From Ligustrum vulgare (lineage: Eukaryota > Streptophyta > Magnoliopsida > Lamiales > Oleaceae): DNA of 64,000 nucleotides. The position numbers were made by a program, and so were the translations under genes. The stretch is taken from contig OY743186.1 in NCBI GenBank assembly GCA_963555705.1, positions 36,815,241 to 36,879,240 of the forward strand, given 5' to 3'. Positions 11,703 through 22,679 of the stretch are shown here, one piece after another. The notes beneath the pieces are model-generated. The model was given only the letters and a program-made list of their open reading frames with translations. It did no database searches and was not told where the DNA came from. Each line of letters starts with the position of its first letter. The first letter of the stretch is position 1.

Positions 11703-12389
11703 TGATGAGAATCGGGAAAGTCAAACCTCGATGCACGTGCCCGTGGGACCCATGACGAGATCCGAAGTTGAAGAGGTTCAAGATTCGAGGCTAAACAATG
11801 TGAATAAATCAAGAAAAGAAGTCAAGAATTAAGTTGGAGCCAAAATTGGAGTTTCAGCCACTTTCGATCGACCGAACTTTCTTCCGGTCGACCGATCTTC
11901 TGCAGATGAATTTTGATCCAGCCTCAGTCGCTTTCGGCTGAGTGGAGGTCGACCGAAATAGTTTCGGTCGACCGAAACACTCCTTTTTACAAAAAACGGG
12001 GTTTTTCTTGTAAATATCGAAATTGCACATTTGGCCCAATTTTGTACTTATATACACATTTCTTGTTCATTTTTAATAACTTGGTTGTTCATTTGAGCTT
12101 GGTCTTAAGAGAAACTCCTTGAGGTAAGGTTAACCTCCTTTGTCTTGTATTATCTTTGGAATTTCTTCAACTAAATCTAGGGTATTATTATTCTTGTGTT
12201 TGTTGTTGATTTCCGCCACCTTGGAATCTGTTTATTTCTTTCCATTGGACTAGGGTTTGTTAATCCTTGAATTTTGGGTTAGATTTAAACTTAAGGTTTT
12301 ATCCTTTATTTTACCACTTTAGCTTTCTTGGGTTGATATTAAAATTGTTGTGGAAATTTTCGGTCAACACACCGAAGGGGCTCGCATCA
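11703..12389 (+). repeat. LTR copy 1 of the decayed gypsy element
   Basis: 687 bp, TGATGAG...CGCATCA. It contains several GGTCGACC palindromes (about 11885-11980). It is followed at 12390 by TTTGGTATCAGAGC, the initiator-Met-tRNA-type primer site. Confidence 0.9.
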
Positions 12390-12404
12390 TTTGGTATCAG
12401 AGCT
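12390..12404 (+). other. Primer-binding site (tRNA-iMet type)
   Basis: TTTGGTATCAGAGCT directly follows LTR copy 1. TGGTATCAGAGC is the standard initiator-methionine tRNA primer site of many plant LTR elements. Confidence 0.85.
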
Positions 12405-13269
12405 TGGCTCTAATTTGGTAAACCTATCCTTTACATTATTGTTGTTGTTATTCAAAAAAAAAAAAAAAAAACAAATCCGAAAATTGAGAAAAAATTGGGA
12501 AAATTTAGATGCCCATGTGTATTGTTGATTTCATGTATTGGGTATATTGATTGTTGAATTTGTTGGGAGTTTCTATTAACCCAAACACTTAATTTCCTAC
12601 ATTATCCAAAGTGTTTGATAAATTGTCCCAAAGAAAAATACCCCATTCGTGCTTTGTTATTCAATGCCCATATATTGCTAATCACTTGGGGCTATCCAAT
12701 TCTCATTATTGAGAGTGTCATCAACATTTTATTCTATATATATATCACTTGCTCCATACATTGGGTAATTGTTGATCATTCATTCCTTGCACAATTGTGT
12801 TGTTGGGGGTTTTTCATATATCCACATTATCCACATTCAAGGTCATTCAAAGATTGAGTACAAAGTGTTTGATAAATTGCCTCATTCAAAATTTACACTC
12901 TTTGTGCTTATTGTTCTACATCTATGCCTTGTCTATTATTTGTGGTTTGTCAATCCCATTGCTAAATTGTGTTCCTAACATCCTATCCCACATAAATATT
13001 GTTCCTTTTGAGTTTAGCAAGCACATAAATTCTACTTGCTATTTGTATCTACTTGTTATAAATTTCTTCTTCCTTATTGGTGATTTCTTTAACTCCACAA
13101 GAATTATACTTTGTGGTTTAGTTGATTACATTCCTTGGAGAACTTGAGAAAGGAGATTTTGAGTGGAAAAAGGCAAGAGTGGTGAGCTCATTAGAGGGTA
13201 AAAGCCTAAATTGAGTGAAACACGAGTGAAAAAAATATTCTTGTGAGAACACTTTCACACTTGCACACC

Positions 13270-13953
13270 ATGTCAAATTCCAATGCTCAAATTCAAGATT
13301 TGAAGTACTTGTTACAAAATCTTTCAACCACCATGGCTAGACAAATGGAGAAAAGTGGGGGTGAGTTGGAAAATTTAGGAACAAGAGGGGAGAGTACATC
13401 AACTAGTAGTGGTGAAGAAAAATGGGATGGTAGGAGAAGGTTAAAGGATAAATGTGGGAACATTGCGTATAGGGATGGAAGTAGAAAACAAAGTGGGAGT
13501 TTGAATAGAAAAGAAGTTAGGGGTGAATGTGGGGATGTTTTGAGAAATAATGGGGATGGTGAACAAAATGGGAGTTTGAATAGAAAAAGAAGAGAGTGGT
13601 TAGAAGGTAGGAGAAATGGAGTTGATGAAAATATTGATAGTGCGAGAATGTAAAATTCATCACTCCATGGAATGGGTAGAAGTGGAGAAGTGGAAGAAGA
13701 TTGGAGAATGGGTAGGAGACAAAGAGAATGGATAGATAGGAGTGGAGATGGGATGAATGAGAAGGTTAATATTGAGCAAATGAAGACTTCATCATTCCAT
13801 AGGAGGGACGGTAGTGGAAGTAGAGAAGTAGTGAAGGAGATGAATGCTAGGCTACCAAAATTTTTAGCCCATGATAATGAGAGGGAGAAGCATGGAGGAA
13901 ATAATTTCTACACTAGATGCCTTGTGGGGATAGGGAATGTAGTCTCATTATAG
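13270..13953 (+). pseudogene. Gag-region remnant of the decayed gypsy element
   Basis: Two open pieces (13270-13653 and 13672-13953) encode a short N-terminal helix and then repetitive Gly/Arg/Glu-rich sequence with recurring NGSLNRK and REW motifs. No capsid domain is recognisable. The position between primer site and protease is the only argument for gag. Confidence 0.5.
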
Positions 13954-14690
13954 ATGGGGAGAGTGACATGAATTTGGTGAGTGCTAGTAGAGTTGAGAAA
14001 TTGGGGCTACCGGTTATGAAGCATCCTAGTCCTTACATATTGCAACTGTTGAATGACTATGGGGAGGTGAGGGTAAGTGAACAAGTTCTTCTTACTTTTC
14101 ACATTGGTACTTATAGTGATCAAATATTATGTGATGTGGTTCCCTTACACACTACTCACATAATTTTGGGGAGACCTTGGCAAAGTGATAGGGGTGTGAC
14201 ACATGACAAGAGGAAGAACCGGTGCAGCTTCCAAATGAATGTAAAAAGGGTTGTGATCCTATCTTTGAGTTTGGAGGAAGTTCATAGAGATCAAATGAAA
14301 CTCAAGAAGGAGTGGGAGGAAGAAGAGGAGAAAAAGAAAGACAAGGAAAGTGAAAATGAAGAAGAAAAGAAAAAGGAGAAAGAAATTGAAAATGAAAATT
14401 CAATTGAGAGAATTGGAGAAAATAAAAATGAGAGTAAGAGAGTTGGGGCCACGTCCCTAGAAAAAGGAGAGGCAATGAGAGTTGGAGTCACGACTCCAGA
14501 AAAAGGAGAGGCGAGAGAAGCACCGAGAGTTGAGGATACTACCTCAGAAAAAGGTGAGGGAGTGATGAGTGCCACAAAGAAAATTGAGAGGAGAGATCAC
14601 ACAAAAATGTGCTTTACTCTTGAATTTTCCAACAATGCCCTCCCTAGCTTGGTTACTTCTTTTTTGCAGGAGATCGTGAGACCGACTTAT
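13917..14690 (+). pseudogene. Protease and linker remnant of the decayed gypsy element
   Basis: The translation shows a retropepsin-like segment (LIIDGESDMNLVSASRVEKLGLP, and ILGRPWQSD as the flap/end motif) typical of plant gypsy proteases, with the usual DG-S core altered. A Lys/Glu-rich stretch (about 14300-14420) and a threefold imperfect unit (T-S/P-EKGE, about 14445-14560) follow. The linker ends ALPSLVTSFLQE, which normally leads into RT. Confidence 0.8.
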
Positions 14691-16074
14691 CAAAGCAACC
14701 AAGAACTCAAAAGTCATGCCGAGTGGAAGAACTTTATGGAGATATTTTCCTACCACAGCAAATACAATCAAGGTAAAGAAAATGTGGTAACCGATGCAAC
14801 ATCTAGGAGGTACGCTCCTAAAACTTCTTCGAGAGCAAGGTTATTATATTTGGAATACATCAAAGGATTGTATGACATTGATGTGGACTTGACAAATGAA
14901 ATTTTGTCGTGTGGAAATGTTGCATGTAAGGAAGGTCCTTGGCATAATAAACTCCTCATTTGTAAATTCAAATTTTTATGTGTGCCTAATTGTCTAAGTG
15001 TCAACTCATTTTGTATTGAGCATGTTAAGGGCATCCATGTTAATAATCCGAATTTTTTTAAATATTTGTGAATCGTGCTGTGAGCAATATTTTGATGGAT
15101 TTTATGGGCATGATAATTATTTATTTTGGAAAGTTGGATTGTTTGTTTCTAAATGTGCCATGCGCGAATTTCTAATGAGTGAGACACATGTTGGTTGTTT
15201 GATTGACTACTTTGAAACCAAGGGGGCCGTGGAAATATTTTGTGATCACTTTTATTGGCCTCATTGGAAAATTTGTGATAAACATGTTTGCACTTGTGGT
15301 AAAGGCCGAACGTTCAAAATGACTAAATCTAAGTTTTTACCTCAAGTTCTATACACACATTTGCATGTTCCCAGTAAACCTTGGATTAATCATTCTATGG
15401 TTTTTGTGTTGGGTTTACTCAGACTAAAGAAAAGAAATGATGCTGATTTTGTGGATGTTGGTAGGGGTATTAAACTTTCACATTTTACTACATGTCATGA
15501 AACCCGCATTGCTATCAACATGATGAATCTTTTCTTTGGGGGAGTGGTGCATTTGCATAAAAATGATGCTCAATTTGTGGTTGTTAAATTTGCTTGCAAT
15601 AAAAGTGTTTATCCTAGTAGCAAGTTTTCTCCACTTAATGTTGTTTTTGGCCCTAGCTTACTAACTCTTTTGAGATTGATGCACTTGTTTATGTTTGGAG
15701 ATGCTAGTTTAGGTGGGCATAAAAAGACAAATTTGGTTGAGCCCCTGATGGAGCAGAGCGAGCGTCAATTTAGGGCGCTTATTGAAAAATGTACTTTCAA
15801 TCCGAACCAAGATCGAATGCGATTCGTATTTGATCCGGGTGGTTGGAAATGGTTCTTTTCAAGGGGAGAACAGGTTCCCGATCGATTAAAATCCAAAATG
15901 CTACCCTGCGATGTTGGCACCTCTCAAGTTCTTCGCAACGCCTACAAATTGATTTTGCACGGTGAGTATGAAATTTCAGTTACATTTATTGTGTCTGAAT
16001 TTTCTATTTTTATTGTAGGTGTCGATTCGTTGTCGAATCTCTTTCAAGATGGAGGAGATGATGAGAATCACTAG
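14691..16074 (+). pseudogene. RNase H end and integrase remnant, RT deleted
   Basis: The linker jumps straight to the end of RNase H (KYNQGKENVVTDATSRRYA), so the RT core is deleted. A second frame (about 14998-16074) carries integrase-zinc-module and core remnants and ends with the C-terminal gypsy pattern (KSKMLPCD, NAYKLILHGEYEISVTFIVSE, FQDGGDD). The last codons overlap the polypurine tract of the next LTR (about 16179-16192). Confidence 0.8.
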
Positions 16075-16192
16075 GGTCCAACTTCATTGCACGAACCTGT
16101 GATCCAAAATGTTGCAGATCAAAGTTCAAGGAGTTTCACGACAGTGCCTTCAAGCAAGATTCGAGATCGAATCCTTTTCAAGAGGGAGGGGA

Positions 16193-16858
16193 TGATGAGA
16201 ATCGGGAAAGTCAAACCTCGATGCACGTGCCCGTAGGACCCATGACGAGATCCGAAGTTGAAGAGGTTCAAGATTCGAGGCTAAACAATGTGAATAAATC
16301 AAGAAAAGAAGCCAAGAATCAAGTTGGAGCCAAAATTAGAGTTTCTGCTACTTTCAGTCGACCGAACTTTCTTCCGGTCGACCGATCTTCAGCAGAGGAA
16401 TTTTGATCCAGCCTCAGTCGCTTTCGGCTGAGCGGAGGTCGACCGAAAGTCCCATTTCGGTCGACCCAGTGGTCGACCGAAACACTCTGTTTTACAAAAA
16501 ACAGGGTTTTTCTTGTAAATACCGAAATTGTACATTTGGCCCAATTTTGTACTTATATACACATTTCTTGTTCATTTGTAATAACTTGGTTGTTCATTTG
16601 AGCTTGGTCTTAAGAGAGACTCCTTGAGGTAAGGTTAACCTCTTTTGTCTTGTATTATCTTTGGAATTTCTTCAACTAAATCTAGGGTATTATTATTCTT
16701 GTGTTTGTTGTTGATTTCCGCCACCTTGGAATTTGTTTATTTCTTTCCATTGGGCTAGAGTTTGTTAATCCTTGAAGTTTGGGTTAGATTTAAAATTGTG
16801 TTAAGGTGTTTATCCTTTATTTTACCACTTTAGCTTTCTTGGGTTGATATTAAAATTA
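16193..16858 (+). repeat. LTR copy 2, truncated at its U5 end
   Basis: 666 bp, preceded by the purine tract CAAGAGGGAGGGGA. It is collinear with LTR copy 1 but stops about 47 bp before the expected CGCATCA end, where LTR copy 3 starts in the opposite direction. Confidence 0.9.
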
Positions 16859-17564
16859 TGATGCGAACCCCTTCGATGTGTTGACCGAAAATTCCCACAA
16901 CAATTTTAATATCAACCCAAGAAAGCTAAAGTGGTAAAATAAAGGATAAACACATTAACCCAAGTTTAAATCTAACCCAAAATTCAAAGATTAACAAACC
17001 CTAGCCCAATGGAAAGAAATAAACAAATTCCAAGGTGGCGGAAATCAACAACAAACACAAGAATAATAATACCCTAGATTTAGTTGAAGAAATTCCAAAG
17101 ATAATACAAGACAAAGGAGGTTAACCTTACCTCAAGGAGTCTCTCTTAAGACCAAGCTCAAATGAACAACCAAGTTATTACAAATGAACAAGAAATGTAT
17201 ATATAAGTACAAAATTGGGCCAAATGTGCAATTTCGGTATTTACAAGAAAAATCCCGTTTTTTGTAAAACGGAGTGTTTCGGTCGACCGAACTGGTCGAG
17301 CGAAACTATTTCGGTCGACCTCCACTCAGCCGAAAGCGACTGAGGCTGGATCAAAATTCCTCTGCAGAAGATCGGTCGACCGGAAGAAAGTTCGGTCGAC
17401 CGAAAGTGGCTGAAACTCCAATTTTGGCTCCAACTTGATTCTTAGCTTCTTTTCTTGATTTATTCACATTGTTTAGCCTCGAATCTTGAACCTCTTCAAC
17501 TTCGGATCTCGTCATGGGTCCCACGGGCACGTGCATCGAGGTTTGACTTTCCCGATTCTCATCA
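16859..17564 (-). repeat. LTR copy 3, complete and inverted
   Basis: 706 bp. It starts TGATGCGAACCCC, the complement of an intact LTR 3' end, and ends CCCGATTCTCATCA, the complement of the LTR 5' end. With copy 2 it forms a near-continuous inverted repeat of about 0.66 kb per arm with only a ~47-bp loop. Confidence 0.92.
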
Positions 17565-18275
17565 AGCAGCCCCTCCCTTCCTTGCCGCCATCTCCCTCTC
17601 GCGGCTCCTTACTCTATCTCTCAAATTTCTGATTTTGAGAAAGAGAAAAAATGAGGATTTTTGTTATATTAAGTTTTCAAATTTACCTTTCAGTCCCAAA
17701 TTTCGAAATATATTCATTTCAGTCCCTTCTTTTAAAATAATTTCAATTTAGCTACAAATGTTCCTATAATTAACGAATCCGCCTTTATTTTCGTAAAATA
17801 CTATTTCAGTCCCAAAATTCTTAAAATTCAGTTTTCTCAAAATTTCAATCTAGCCCTCAAATTTTATTTTGTCACGTTTAAATCATTAAATTTCTAAAAT
17901 ACTAATTTAATTAATTTACTTTTTGGCTAGACGGAGTAGTTGGTGATTTGAGAAGCTGACGTACTATTCCCGCTCCGATTTTTGAGAACTCGTAAAGTTA
18001 AAGGTAGACTCGCCCCCACTAATTGATTTAGACTATAATTACACGTGATTATGTGGATTTGTGTGATTTTATATACTTAATTGCATGAGAAAAGAAAAGA
18101 ATATTTCGTATGAGATAAATTTGAGAATTTATGTTATGCACGTCATAACTTATCTGCTAGTATGAGACAAGAAAAGAATGTGTTCATTTGCACTCGTTTT
18201 ATGATGCTTATGAATAAGAAAAGAATATATCACTACATTATTTGCATAGTTACTTGTCCAATTATCTTGTAGATT

Positions 18276-19025
18276 AATTATTGGAGTTGAGTCTACTGAG
18301 TATTTCATTTTGAAATGATCACCCCGTTGTTTTAACATTTTTTGCAGATTTCGGAGACGGTGGCGAGTGATGGCCAATGGCGACAAGTATAAATTTGATA
18401 TTATTTTTGAAAGTCGTGAATTTCGAAAACAACCATTTCATTTTATCAAGAATTTTCATTTTAATAAGTTTGTACCAATTATTTTATTTAATCTGAATTA
18501 TTCTTAACTCTTATCCAATAAATGTGATAGTTAATATTTAGTCATTTTTTTTTCCGCAATAAATTTTATTCAAAAATTTAGAAAAGTAGCATTCCCGCGT
18601 TTCTCGGAACTCGGGACGTCACAACCGCACTCGTTGGTTATCGATAATGCAAATTATTGGAGTTGAGTTTACTGAGTATTTCATTTTGAAATGATCACCC
18701 CGTTGTTTTAACAATTTTTGCAGATTTCGGAGACGGTGGCGAGTGATGAGCAATGGCGACAAGTATAAATTTGATATTATTTTTGAAAGTCGTGAATTTC
18801 GAAAACAATCATTTCATTTTATCAAGAATCTTCATTTTAATAAGTTTGTACGAATTATTTTATTTAATCTGAATTATACTTAACTCTTATCCAATAAATG
18901 TGATATTTAATATTTAGTCATTTTTTTCCGCAATAAATTTTATTCAAAAATTTAGAAAAGTAGCATTCCCGCGTTTCTCGGAACTCAGGACGTCACAACC
19001 GCACTCGTTGGTTAACGATAATGCA
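18276..19025 (+). repeat. Tandem duplication across the insertion-B junction
   Basis: A segment of about 376 bp (18276-18651) is repeated at 18652-19025. Each copy contains the last ~345 bp of solo LTR B, the accgc target copy and about 25 bp of the host integrase gene. The duplication therefore took place after B inserted. The copies differ by a few bases and a 2-bp T-run deletion. Confidence 0.9.
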
Positions 19026-19673
19026 AAACAGTTCAAAAACAGAAGCATTGATGAATTATGTGACGATTTGGGAATTAAGAAATTATTTTCGTCTCCGCAT
19101 CATTCACAAGCTAATGGGCAGGTTGAAGCCGTGAACAAGACTATAAAAAACACCCTAAAGAGGAAGCTAGAATCCAAAAAAGGAGCATGGGTAGATGAAC
19201 TCTCACAAGTGTTGTGGGCACTTCGGACCACCTCGCACACTGCCACTGGTGAAACACCTTTCTCCTTGGCGTATGGATCCGAAGCGGTATGTCCGGTTGA
19301 AATTGTGGTGCCTTCTCTTCGTCGAATCCATTACGACGAAGCAAGAAATGGAGAAGCACAGAGGGTTAGCTTGGATTTCCTCCTGAAAAAACGAAGTGAC
19401 TCTCAAACATTAATGACCCAGTACCATGAAAAAATGGCCGGCTACTACAATAAAAGGGTAAAGGGTCCGCACTTTAACATTCTGGATTTAGTCCTCAAAA
19501 AGGTTCTTCCCTCTACTCAAGAACTAGGAGTATGGACTTTAGGTCCTAACTGGGAAGGCCCTTACAAAGTCACCGTCGAGGTGCTACCCGGTACTTACAT
19601 GATCGAAGACCTATCTGGGGTACCTTTGCGTAATCCTTGGAACACAGATCACCTTCGTCGTTACTTTCAATAA
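19003..19673 (+). pseudogene. Integrase, C-terminal part (Tat element)
   Basis: Open for 221 residues. It holds the rest of the catalytic core: NDNAKQF (the second catalytic Asp), then the SSPHHSQANGQVEAVNKTIK motif with the third catalytic residue Glu. It continues through WALRTTSHTATGETPFSLAYG to the C-terminal GPYKV DNA-binding segment and ends LRRYFQ-stop, a normal Tat-type pol terminus. The first catalytic Asp is on the other side of insertion B, so no functional integrase can be made. Confidence 0.9.
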
Positions 19674-20272
19674 AAATCAAATTCATCTTCAGTGGTCACA
19701 ACGTCTCCATATAATTTAATGAAAATTCTAAGTGAGTTACGTTATGGATTACATCAAGTGCTATCGGTAAACATAACGGATAGTAAAAATGCCTAAACTA
19801 TTTTGTTTACAGGAGAGTACAACTCCATTATGCTTGAACTTTGTTAACACAAGGGACTCTTGAAAGACTGTTCTGCAATCACTGCGTATGGGTGAACGTA
19901 TGAACACCATCAATAGGAGTTTATCCGGACTAATAATTGCAGGTGTTACAAAGTATAAATCACGTATGTTCAAATGTTTGTCAAAATCAGATCTAACCAG
20001 CAAATATGAATGCCTTAAGCTACTTAGATCTGAGGAACTATCTTCATACAATGCGTCTAGAAGGCGTTTTGTGTTTGGACGTTTGCGTTTGGAAGCATTC
20101 ACACCTTAAACAAATAATGTTATACAAACCAAATGTCAAACTTCGCAAAATAACCAAAACATTGGGTTAAAAAAATCATTACATTTACAAATTCAAAGTA
20201 TTTACAATTCAAAGTGCCATTACATTTACGATTTAAAATTCAAAAAAATAATAATATAAACTAAACTAAAAA
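19674..20272. other. Spacer between pol and the antisense ORF
   Basis: Untranslated spacer of the Tat element. It is AT-rich near 20110-20270. No domain-bearing ORF is seen. Confidence 0.5.
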
Positions 20273-21732
20273 CTAACTAGCTGCAATCACACTATTGCCA
20301 TATTCACTGGGGGGATCTTTGGCAGAATCTCCGCCTGGTACGATCTGGCAGGGGTCAGAGGGAACGTCAGTAGGAGGATCTTCCCCGAAATCTTGTGGCT
20401 CTGAATATAAGGCCTCGATATGGGAAATGTACAAATCTGGGAAAGTCTCTTTCACATCTCCCAAGGCCATCCTAGCCCCAATGTTCCCAAAAACCCTCTG
20501 CATAGCTTCATACTCAGGGGTCTCTTCGAAAGTATCCTCGAAGTTTTGAACTGCCTTCGACACTTCGGCCCCCAAAACCTCCTTCACCCTGACTGCAATG
20601 GTACGCTCCAAGGCCTCTGCAATTCTGGAGTCAATACGTTTCTCTAGGGAGGCATAATCCCCCTCAGCCTTCTTCCTAGCCTCTACCTCCCCTTGTAGTT
20701 TAGAGGTGATTTCTGCCACCTCAGATGCTAGCTTGGCCTTTGTGGAGTTTGCTTCTGCTAAGGCTTCAGATGTGATGGACTGCGCACGGTTGGAGTCGTC
20801 AAGCTTCTTGCACAGAGCCGCCACATCTAACTCAGAGGCCTGGAGGTCGTGCTTCAGTTTCTCATTATCTTCCTGGAGGCGCTTTGCATGAGCCCTCTCC
20901 TCTGAGGAAGATTTGCGGGCTATGGACAGCTGAGTTTTGAGATCATTAATCTCCTTCAGCATGTTGTCCCGCTGACGGAGTGCAATCTCAGCATCTTTCT
21001 TGTCCCGCTGCGCCTCCTCCACTGAAGACTCCACCTCATCAATAAGGGCCAGTACCCTAGCATTCATAGCTTTGGCAGCAAGTAGCTTCCGGGATGGAGT
21101 GGCACTGGAAGAGAAGGCAGACCAGCCCTCTGTCCAAAATTGCTCAGTGACCAAGGCAGCCCTGGCAGGAGGAGAATTGGGGGAGTCAAATAAAGTAGGA
21201 CTGAAGGTGACGTCCTTGGGAAGGACACTGGCATTAATTTGTTTGAGCTCCTCTGCCCCCGCAGGTGTCATTTCGTAAGCCAAGTCTGGGATAGACACGG
21301 AAGGCTCATCCTCCAAGTCCTGGGTCTCCTGGGGTGGAGGAATAGAGGTGGTATCCTTTTCCCTCCCGAACCTCTTTAAAGGGGCGGGCTCCTCCTCAGA
21401 TAGAGGCTCAGAAATATCCTCGGACACGGGAGATGGCACCAAGGCACTCTTAGACTCCCTTTTCCCTCTTTGAGCCACCCCTATCTGATCTTTTTCCTTT
21501 CCCCGTTGCCCTGACCCTCTTGGGTTCAATCCCTTCTTCCAAGCTGGGCTGTTGGGGGCCCACTGGCAATAGACTGGGCGACGAAAGCAGTGCAGGAAGA
21601 ATACCTTTAATTTAGGCGGTGGACGATTCGGATGCCTCCTTCCCCACCCCTACTTGCAGATTAGCCAACACGGCTTTCTGCCTCCTTTCAATCTCGATGC
21701 CATGGCGGAGAGCAGGAGGGACCTTCTTGGTC
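20273..21732 (-). pseudogene. Antisense extra ORF of the Tat element, C-terminal half
   Basis: Minus-strand open frame of 418 residues (21529-20273), with in-frame-like continuation up to the insertion-C boundary (MTKKVPPALRHGIEIERRQKAV-like segment, near 21655-21735). Residues about 140-320 are a long coiled coil (Glu/Lys/Ala-rich heptads, e.g. KKDAEIALRQRDNMLKEIND). The tail is acidic. Antisense ORFs ending in a coiled coil occur in Tat elements such as Grande and Retand; their role is unknown. The ORF is cut at 21733-21737 by insertion C and continues at 31692. Confidence 0.8.
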
Positions 21733-22032
21733 ATAAGTGTAGCAACCAAGAATTTTTACGTGATTAATAATTATTTTAATAGAAAATCGTGTCGCTACTA
21801 TTTCACCCATTTTTATTAAGTTAACGCAGCGACGTATTCGTATAGCCAAGTCAAGAAATAATCGAGATCGTTCGATTTTAAATTAAATTCCGAATTTCTA
21901 AAAATATCTCCATTTTCTTGATTTAAAGTATATTAAGTCCAAATACTTAATTCAATGTTATCCCAATATTTATTTATACAAAAATTACTTTTATTATTTA
22001 AATTAAGAAAATATATGCAAGCATGAGAGGTT

Positions 22033-22450
22033 CCATTATATGTAATCATGAAGAGCATAATATTTGTATAAAAAATGGAAAAGTATATGAATGATTTATA
22101 TACTCCATTATATATAATCATGAAGAGCATAATATTTGTATAAATATGGAAAAGTATATGAATGATTTATATACTCCATTATATATAATCATGAAGAGCA
22201 TAATATTTGTATAAATATGGAAAAGTATATGAATGATTGATAAGACTCCATTATATGTAATCATGAAGAGCATAATATTTGTATAAAAAAATGGAAAAGT
22301 ATATGAATGATTTATATACTCCATTATATATAATCATGAAGAGCATAATATTTGTATAAATATGGAAAAATATATGAATGATTGATAGACTCCATTATAT
22401 ATAATCATGAAGAGCATATTATTTGTATAAATATGGAAAAGTATATGAAT
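22033..22450 (+). repeat. 71-72 bp tandem repeat in the 5' LTR
   Basis: About six copies of a unit containing CCATTATATATAATCATGAA, spaced 71-72 bp. The same array is at about 29153-29570 in the 3' LTR. Confidence 0.9.
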
Positions 22451-22679
22451 GGTGCTTTACTTTAAGAAAAGGATGTGTTAAAATTAATAGAATTGAATGA
22501 TTATGTTTACAATATGCCAACTTTATACATCTATTTAAACTCATCTCTTTTACACACAACTCTACACATATACACTTATTTCCAACCTCTTGACAAAATC
22601 CACAAGTAAGAGAAATTCAAGGTGGTCAAGAAAGTTTTGGTCCATTTACTACTACACTTCATTTTAATCTTTTAAAAGG

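Larger units (their letters stand above)
11703..17564 (+). mobile_element. Decayed Ty3/gypsy element with a third, inverted LTR
   Basis: 5862 bp flanked by agcag at 11698-11702 and 17565-17569. The order is LTR (11703-12389, plus), primer site, coding remnants, purine tract, LTR (16193-16858, plus, lacking its last ~47 bp), LTR (16859-17564, minus, complete). Both outer ends are therefore the same U3 terminus: TGATGAGAATCGGG on the left and its exact complement on the right. A normal insertion has U3 on one side and U5 on the other. The coding region has lost RT and contains stops. Confidence 0.9.
10461..18623 (+). mobile_element. Insertion B: solo LTR (itself interrupted)
   Basis: The left end TGTAGAGACC is at 10461 and the right end GGACGTCACA at 18623. 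The target duplication accgc is at 10456-10460 and 18624-18628. Without the nested element (11703-17564 plus one target copy) it is about 2.3 kb. No primer site or coding region follows; host integrase codons follow directly (GIPHSLV across the junction), so it is a solo LTR. Its end CGTCACA and the internal GTCGCTACGA and GTATTCGTCTAGCCAA segments resemble the LTR of element C, so the two are probably related families. Confidence 0.85.

Noticed and set aside
10461..18997. Insertion B as a complete 8.5-kb element with two LTRs
   Set aside because: The apparent second end is the tandem junction duplication, and the gypsy coding remnants belong to the nested element at 11703-17564 with its own target duplication.
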